This document shows, one piece after another, positions 5,984-6,129 of a stretch of 6,129 nucleotides of DNA (within the stretch, counting starts at the first letter, position 1; each line of letters starts with the position of its first letter). Source of the DNA: Alphaproteobacteria bacterium UBA3439 (GTDB lineage Bacteria; Pseudomonadota; Alphaproteobacteria; Puniceispirillales; Puniceispirillaceae); contig DFSK01000088.1 in assembly GCA_002378605.1 (NCBI GenBank), positions 21,870-27,998 on the forward strand. The letters are read 5' to 3'. The notes under the pieces were generated by a model. The model searched no databases. It saw only the letters and a program-made list of their open reading frames with translations, and was not told where the DNA came from. The position numbers were made by a program, and so were the translations under genes.

Positions 5984-6129
5984 ATGACGGAAAATACAAG
6001 AAACCGGCTAACCGCAATTGCAGTCGCCCTTCCGGCTTTCATGTCGGCAAAGGCCTTTGCAGCTGGCGCTAGCGAGCCGGGCCTGCCACAGCTTGATATT
6101 GCCACATGGCCATCACAGCTGTTCTGGCT
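5984..6129 (+). CDS. atpF': FO ATP synthase subunit b' (5' part, cut by the window end)
   Basis: Peripheral-stalk subunit. Alphaproteobacteria and photosynthetic bacteria carry two b-type genes, b' and b, whose products pair to hold F1 to FO. Only 48 codons are visible. Residues 1-26 look like a leader or extra membrane segment (basic start, hydrophobic AIAVALPAF, then AFA), followed by a short Gly/Ser/Pro linker. The family hallmark then begins: GLPQLDIATWPSQLFWL at 33-49 (codon 49 is cut after its second base), just before the usual membrane helix. The PQLD and WPSQLFW pattern fits b-type subunits, and the position directly after atpE favours b' over b. Start ATG has AAGGGGA (5972-5978) 5 bases upstream. 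The frame is open to the window end, and the helical stalk and partner b gene lie beyond it. Confidence 0.85.
   Translation, partial: MTENTRNRLTAIAVALPAFMSAKAFAAGASEPGLPQLDIATWPSQLFW

Noticed and set aside
5478..6017. 179-codon minus-strand frame across atpB, atpE and the b' start
   Set aside because: It runs opposite two certain genes and their spacers, with low-complexity Asn/Thr/Lys content and no hydrophobic or domain pattern. It is explained by atpE codon use.

Overview
This window looks like ordinary core-genome DNA from an alphaproteobacterium. The evidence is the subunit c sequence (75 residues, glycine-rich helix 1, RNP loop, glutamate proton site), the order atpI-atpB-atpE followed by a b'-type subunit and no F1 genes (a separate FO operon is typical of Alphaproteobacteria), and an SMC with the compact hinge I associate with that class. 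A marine SAR116-like or Rhodospirillales-like source is possible, but I cannot fix the genus from sequence alone. All supported genes are on the + strand and densely packed.

Region 1 (1-4176) is a two-gene unit. It holds an exported DsbA-like thiol oxidoreductase (93-728) and, 31 bases later, the full-length chromosome-condensation ATPase Smc (760-4176, GTG start). The first 37 bases may be the end of an upstream gene and contain a short imperfect tandem repeat. The two products act in different compartments, envelope and nucleoid, so the pairing looks like a shared transcript rather than a shared pathway.

Region 2 (4177-4439) is the only sizeable non-coding stretch. It holds a small GC hairpin after smc, a good RpoD-type promoter (TTGACA, 18-base spacer, TATTTT) overlapped by an interrupted palindrome, and a leader of about 140 bases before atpI.

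Region 3 (4440-6129) is the membrane (FO) half of ATP synthase: atpI (assembly factor), atpB (subunit a), atpE (subunit c) and the start of the b' subunit gene, which runs off the end of the window. The proton-path residues are present: Arg180 of subunit a and Glu58 of subunit c. Both spacers around atpE carry RNA hairpins. The spacer before atpE has a hairpin and an A/U-rich ribosome-binding region. The spacer after atpE has a long imperfect stem whose 3' arm touches the b' Shine-Dalgarno sequence. These are plausible devices for making many c subunits per b' subunit.

I found no mobile element, CRISPR array, tRNA, rRNA or defence system, and no convincing previously undescribed system. The most useful leads are the regulatory structures around atpE and the atp promoter.
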